A DNA stretch of 6,336 nt from Candidatus Wolfebacteria bacterium GWA1_42_9 (GTDB lineage Bacteria > Patescibacteriota > Minisyncoccia > UBA6257 > JAGOQP01). Shown one piece after another: positions 4,031 through 6,336 of the stretch. The DNA lies in assembly GCA_001793775.1 (NCBI GenBank), contig MGIN01000010.1, forward strand, positions 1 to 6,336. The letters run 5' to 3'. Under the pieces are notes generated by a model. It saw only the letters and a program-made list of their open reading frames with translations, was not told the DNA's origin and did not search any database. A program made the position numbers and the translations under genes. Every line of letters begins with the position of its first letter. Position 1 is the first letter of the stretch.

Positions 4031-5431
4031 CACCGAAAAATAAGAAACGATTATCCTAATGGCAAAGTAAATATAAAAAAGAGAAATGGCTGCCATCGCC
4101 AGATTGGTTGACCAACTGGGTCTTATTTCCTTAGGCAGGCGGGTGTTGTTCATATAAATCAAAAGCGGTGTATAAAGCGCCATGGAAAGTCCTCCCAAAA
4201 CTCCCGAGAGTACCAAAAACACCAGGGGTTGCTTTAAGGGAATCAAAACCGCTCCCAAAATAACCACCAGCGTAATGACAATGTAATAAAAAGACCCCAG
4301 GGAAACTTTTTTGAACTCGGGAAGATATTTGGCAAAAGGTCCGGTATGAGAATTGGTGTAAAGAATATCGCTGACCATTCTAGTGAGAGCATCAATCACC
4401 GTCCACATCACGGAAAAAAGCATCAAAAAAGTCATTACCAAGAACAAATCAAATCCAAAACTCCCCCACCTTTCGCCAAAGATACGAGCCTGGACAATAG
4501 CCAGTTGAAAACCTTCGGGTACGACTCCGTGGGGAGAAAGAACGGCATAAGCGTTAACCACCAGAAGAAAAAGAGTAATCAGTCCCACCAGCCAGAAGAT
4601 AATTCCCTGGTCTATTTTGACGTAACGCATCCAGCCCTTCCATCTTTCCAGATTGTGAGGAGTCGGCTCAAAAGTATGGCCGGTGGCAGCCACTGCCTCC
4701 GATTTCCCGGAGATGGGGTTGGTGATTCGGCCGGTGTGAGCGCACATCCCCAACTGCTTGTCGCGATACCACAAAGAAACGCAGAGATTGAGCATGCCTC
4801 CCGCCCCGGTGAAGACAATCGCTCCCAGAAGAACGTTAATATCGATTCCCCCAGGAATATTTCCAAAATCAAAAAGTCCTTTTAGGGCTTCTTTTATGAT
4901 CGAGCCGTTGAGGTTAAGAAAACTGATGGAAACAAGCATCAAGATAAAGACGGGAACGATAATTTTTAAGGTTTTTTCCAGAACGTTATAAGCTACTCTG
5001 CCGACAAAAGTAATCAAAAGAACCAGCCCCAGAACCACCAGAGACCAGAGATAATAAGTTCCGACCCCAAAAAGTTCTTTGAGAATAGTCCCCAGAGCAC
5101 TTGCCCACCCCGGCCAGATATAAAGAATAATCACCGACAAAAACCAAAAAGGAGCCGACCATTTCAGAATTCTGGCCGAAGTTGTAAAAAAACTTTCTCC
5201 GGTAGCCAGAGTATGGCGAGCCACTTCCTTGTTTATAAAATACTGGGAAGAAATTCCCAGAAGCGCCAGCCATAAGATTCCCAGACCGTGCTTAGCCACC
5301 AAATGAGGCCAGAGAATAATCTCTCCCGTTCCCACGGCCATTCCCATAACCACCACTCCCACACCGATAGCTTTCTTCCAGGAAAACGGCGGCGGCAGTT
5401 CCTTTTTCTCCAGTTGAGGAAATTTATCCAT
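4028..5431 (-). CDS. Non-canonical Nramp-family (SLC11-like) divalent metal transporter
   Basis: The 467-residue product is a multi-spanning inner-membrane protein with about 11 helices, and its fold landmarks match Nramp transporters. In helix 1 the canonical metal-binding DPGN motif is replaced by GTGE (34-37, within GMAVGTGEIILWPHL). In helix 6 the canonical MPHN region reads FTGAGGMLNL (207-216), where Met213 may be the equivalent Met. Related sequences with VGTGE or VGSGE belong to a divergent bacterial and archaeal Nramp branch of unproven substrate. Mn, Fe or Mg uptake is therefore plausible, not shown. Its position upstream of doxX and superoxide dismutase favours Mn or Fe. The ATG at 5431 (MDKFPQLEKKELPPPFSWKK) gives a reasonable cytoplasmic N-terminus. 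No Shine-Dalgarno sequence is seen, and an inverted repeat lies 27 nt upstream. Confidence 0.9.
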   Translation of the reverse strand: MDKFPQLEKKELPPPFSWKKAIGVGVVVMGMAVGTGEIILWPHLVAKHGLGILWLALLGISSQYFINKEVARHTLATGESFFTTSARILKWSAPFWFLSVIILYIWPGWASALGTILKELFGVGTYYLWSLVVLGLVLLITFVGRVAYNVLEKTLKIIVPVFILMLVSISFLNLNGSIIKEALKGLFDFGNIPGGIDINVLLGAIVFTGAGGMLNLCVSLWYRDKQLGMCAHTGRITNPISGKSEAVAATGHTFEPTPHNLERWKGWMRYVKIDQGIIFWLVGLITLFLLVVNAYAVLSPHGVVPEGFQLAIVQARIFGERWGSFGFDLFLVMTFLMLFSVMWTVIDALTRMVSDILYTNSHTGPFAKYLPEFKKVSLGSFYYIVITLVVILGAVLIPLKQPLVFLVLSGVLGGLSMALYTPLLIYMNNTRLPKEIRPSWSTNLAMAAISLFYIYFAIRIIVSYFSV

Positions 5432-5457
5432 TTTTTATTTTATGGAAGAATATTTTA

Positions 5458-5495
5458 ATTCTAAAAATTGCCGTTTGAGATAACGTTTTTAGAAT
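5458..5495. promoter_or_regulatory. AT-rich inverted repeat upstream of the transporter gene
   Basis: ATTCTAAAAA (5458-5467) and TTTTTAGAAT (5486-5495) are perfect 10-bp arms around an 18-nt centre that contains a smaller CGTT/AACG pairing. On the minus strand a -10-like TAAAAT (5457-5452) lies directly after it and would give a leader of about 14 nt to the ATG at 5431. It could be an operator for a metal- or redox-sensing repressor, or a weak structure ending the upstream gene. A second palindrome, CTGAAA-TT-TTTCAG, lies at 5500-5513. Confidence 0.35.
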
Positions 5496-5527
5496 ATACC
5501 TGAAATTTTTCAGAAAATAAATAATTC

Positions 5528-6336
5528 TCATAGAAATTCATCCTTATAACACCCTCCACAGTAAATTATCTCCGGTTTGTCTGGTGAAAATGTAGTCTCA
5601 AATTCATTAGGACAGGGAGAATCTCCGTGAAAGTGTTTCGCGGTATTCTGATATTGTCGTGAGTTGTTAGTCATTGGTTGTGAACATTCGCCTCCACACT
5701 GACACTTTCTGTGCCACAATTTGACCCCATTTCTCCAGTTTAATCTTTGAGCATACCGACAGTTCGGACACAAGCGAGGCAAAGCTAGATTCATCTTTTT
5801 GTAAAAATTTAGTTCTTCTCGAGTTACTCGGAAAGCGGTCGTGCATTGTTCGTTACACTTTCCTTCATGCAAACAACCTATGGTCTCTTTTAGTATTGAA
5901 TTATCAATATCTTTAATGTGGTCCGGTAAATCTTGGGACTTAACGGTAATTTTATAGTTTCTTTCTTTTGGTTCTTGCCATCTCCATCCTTCATTCAGCA
6001 CCTCTTCTCTTGTTTTCGGGTACCAAGTAAAAGCCAGTGATTCATTATAAGCATATGCTGACGTCTCTGTTGGAAAGAACTCTCCATACTTGTATATTCT
6101 TCCTTTCTTATCCATGTAAGGCATATTATTCATGTGCTCCACGATTTTGGGAATTAGTACCCGATACTCCTCTTTTGAATATTGCTTATTTAATATGCAG
6201 TATTTTTTGTTTTTAATGGCTATACATCCGAAAATATCTGAACAGTTGTATGTCCAATCGCTATATCTTACGTCCTTAGAATTTGATCCTCCAGCAGAGA
6301 ACATGTTTCTACTCCCTCTTGTCAGGGCTATTGTTT
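5528..6336 (-). CDS. Cys-rich zinc-ribbon protein of CPR type, N-terminus cut by the window edge
   Basis: Function unknown. Reading leftward from an ATG at 6304 gives 258 residues, but the frame stays open upstream to base 6336 (TIALTRGSRN precedes that Met), so the real start is probably outside. Numbered from that Met, Cys residues lie at 21, 27 and 36 (CSDIFGCIAIKNKKYC). A central zinc ribbon has C150xxxC154, FRVTREELNFYKK and LCPNCR (C179, C182), which resembles the probable zinc-ribbon family zf-trcl. Further Cys pairs are C201/C203 and C249/C252 (CGGC). YGEFFP (73-78) and DLPDHIKDID (125-134) are other striking segments. This architecture is familiar from Parcubacteria metagenomes as a conserved hypothetical. 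Nucleic-acid or protein binding through zinc is plausible. Confidence 0.85.
   Translation of the reverse strand, partial: TIALTRGSRNMFSAGGSNSKDVRYSDWTYNCSDIFGCIAIKNKKYCILNKQYSKEEYRVLIPKIVEHMNNMPYMDKKGRIYKYGEFFPTETSAYAYNESLAFTWYPKTREEVLNEGWRWQEPKERNYKITVKSQDLPDHIKDIDNSILKETIGCLHEGKCNEQCTTAFRVTREELNFYKKMNLALPRLCPNCRYAQRLNWRNGVKLWHRKCQCGGECSQPMTNNSRQYQNTAKHFHGDSPCPNEFETTFSPDKPEIIYCGGCYKDEFL

Noticed and set aside
4346..4885. 179-codon open frame on the plus strand opposite the transporter
   Set aside because: It lies wholly inside the strongly supported Nramp-like gene, its product is low-complexity with no recognisable domain, and there is no promoter or ribosome site.
5500..5513. Possible LexA-type operator CTG...CAG
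   Set aside because: The spacing between CTG and CAG is 8 nt, not the 10 nt of the E. coli LexA box, and no SOS gene is adjacent.

Overview
The window is AT-rich, tightly packed, and mostly on the minus strand. It most likely comes from a Candidate Phyla Radiation (Patescibacteria) genome, probably Parcubacteria-like. The evidence is the gene types: an MTH1-like Nudix hydrolase, an atypical Fe/Mn superoxide dismutase beginning MQYEAKKFDNLLG, a small membrane protein with an ESYPRQC module, and a Cys-rich zinc-ribbon protein of a kind I associate with CPR metagenomes. Shine-Dalgarno signals are missing before most starts. The assignment rests on pattern recognition, not a search.

Left part (1-1829), protein N-terminus metabolism. 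A small basic protein of unknown function (942-613) and peptide deformylase def (595-71) run leftward. They are followed by the first ten codons of a probable RNA 2',3'-cyclic phosphodiesterase, thpR (30-1). Methionyl-tRNA formyltransferase fmt (981-1829) runs rightward from a 38-bp AT-rich region shared with the leftward genes. The formylation and deformylation genes are therefore divergent rather than in one operon. A perfect 20-bp-stem hairpin and a short TTAATC-type repeat fill the convergent gap before the next gene.

Middle and right part (1952-5431), a probable oxidative-stress and metal cluster, all on the minus strand. In transcription order it holds a non-canonical Nramp-family transporter, a DoxX-family membrane protein, a small Cys-containing membrane protein, an MTH1-type Nudix hydrolase and a Fe/Mn superoxide dismutase. 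An extended -10 promoter for doxX overlaps the stop codon of the transporter. A strong hairpin that buries a Shine-Dalgarno sequence precedes the small membrane protein. A terminator-like hairpin with a competing alternative hairpin sits about 35 nt before the superoxide dismutase start, suggesting attenuation. Together the genes could supply metal, remove superoxide, clean oxidised nucleotides and manage membrane thiol redox.

Right edge (5528-6336): a Cys-rich zinc-ribbon protein on the minus strand, whose frame stays open to the window end, so its N-terminus is missing. I see no tRNA, rRNA, CRISPR array or insertion sequence. No gene-free stretch exceeds about 150 bases.
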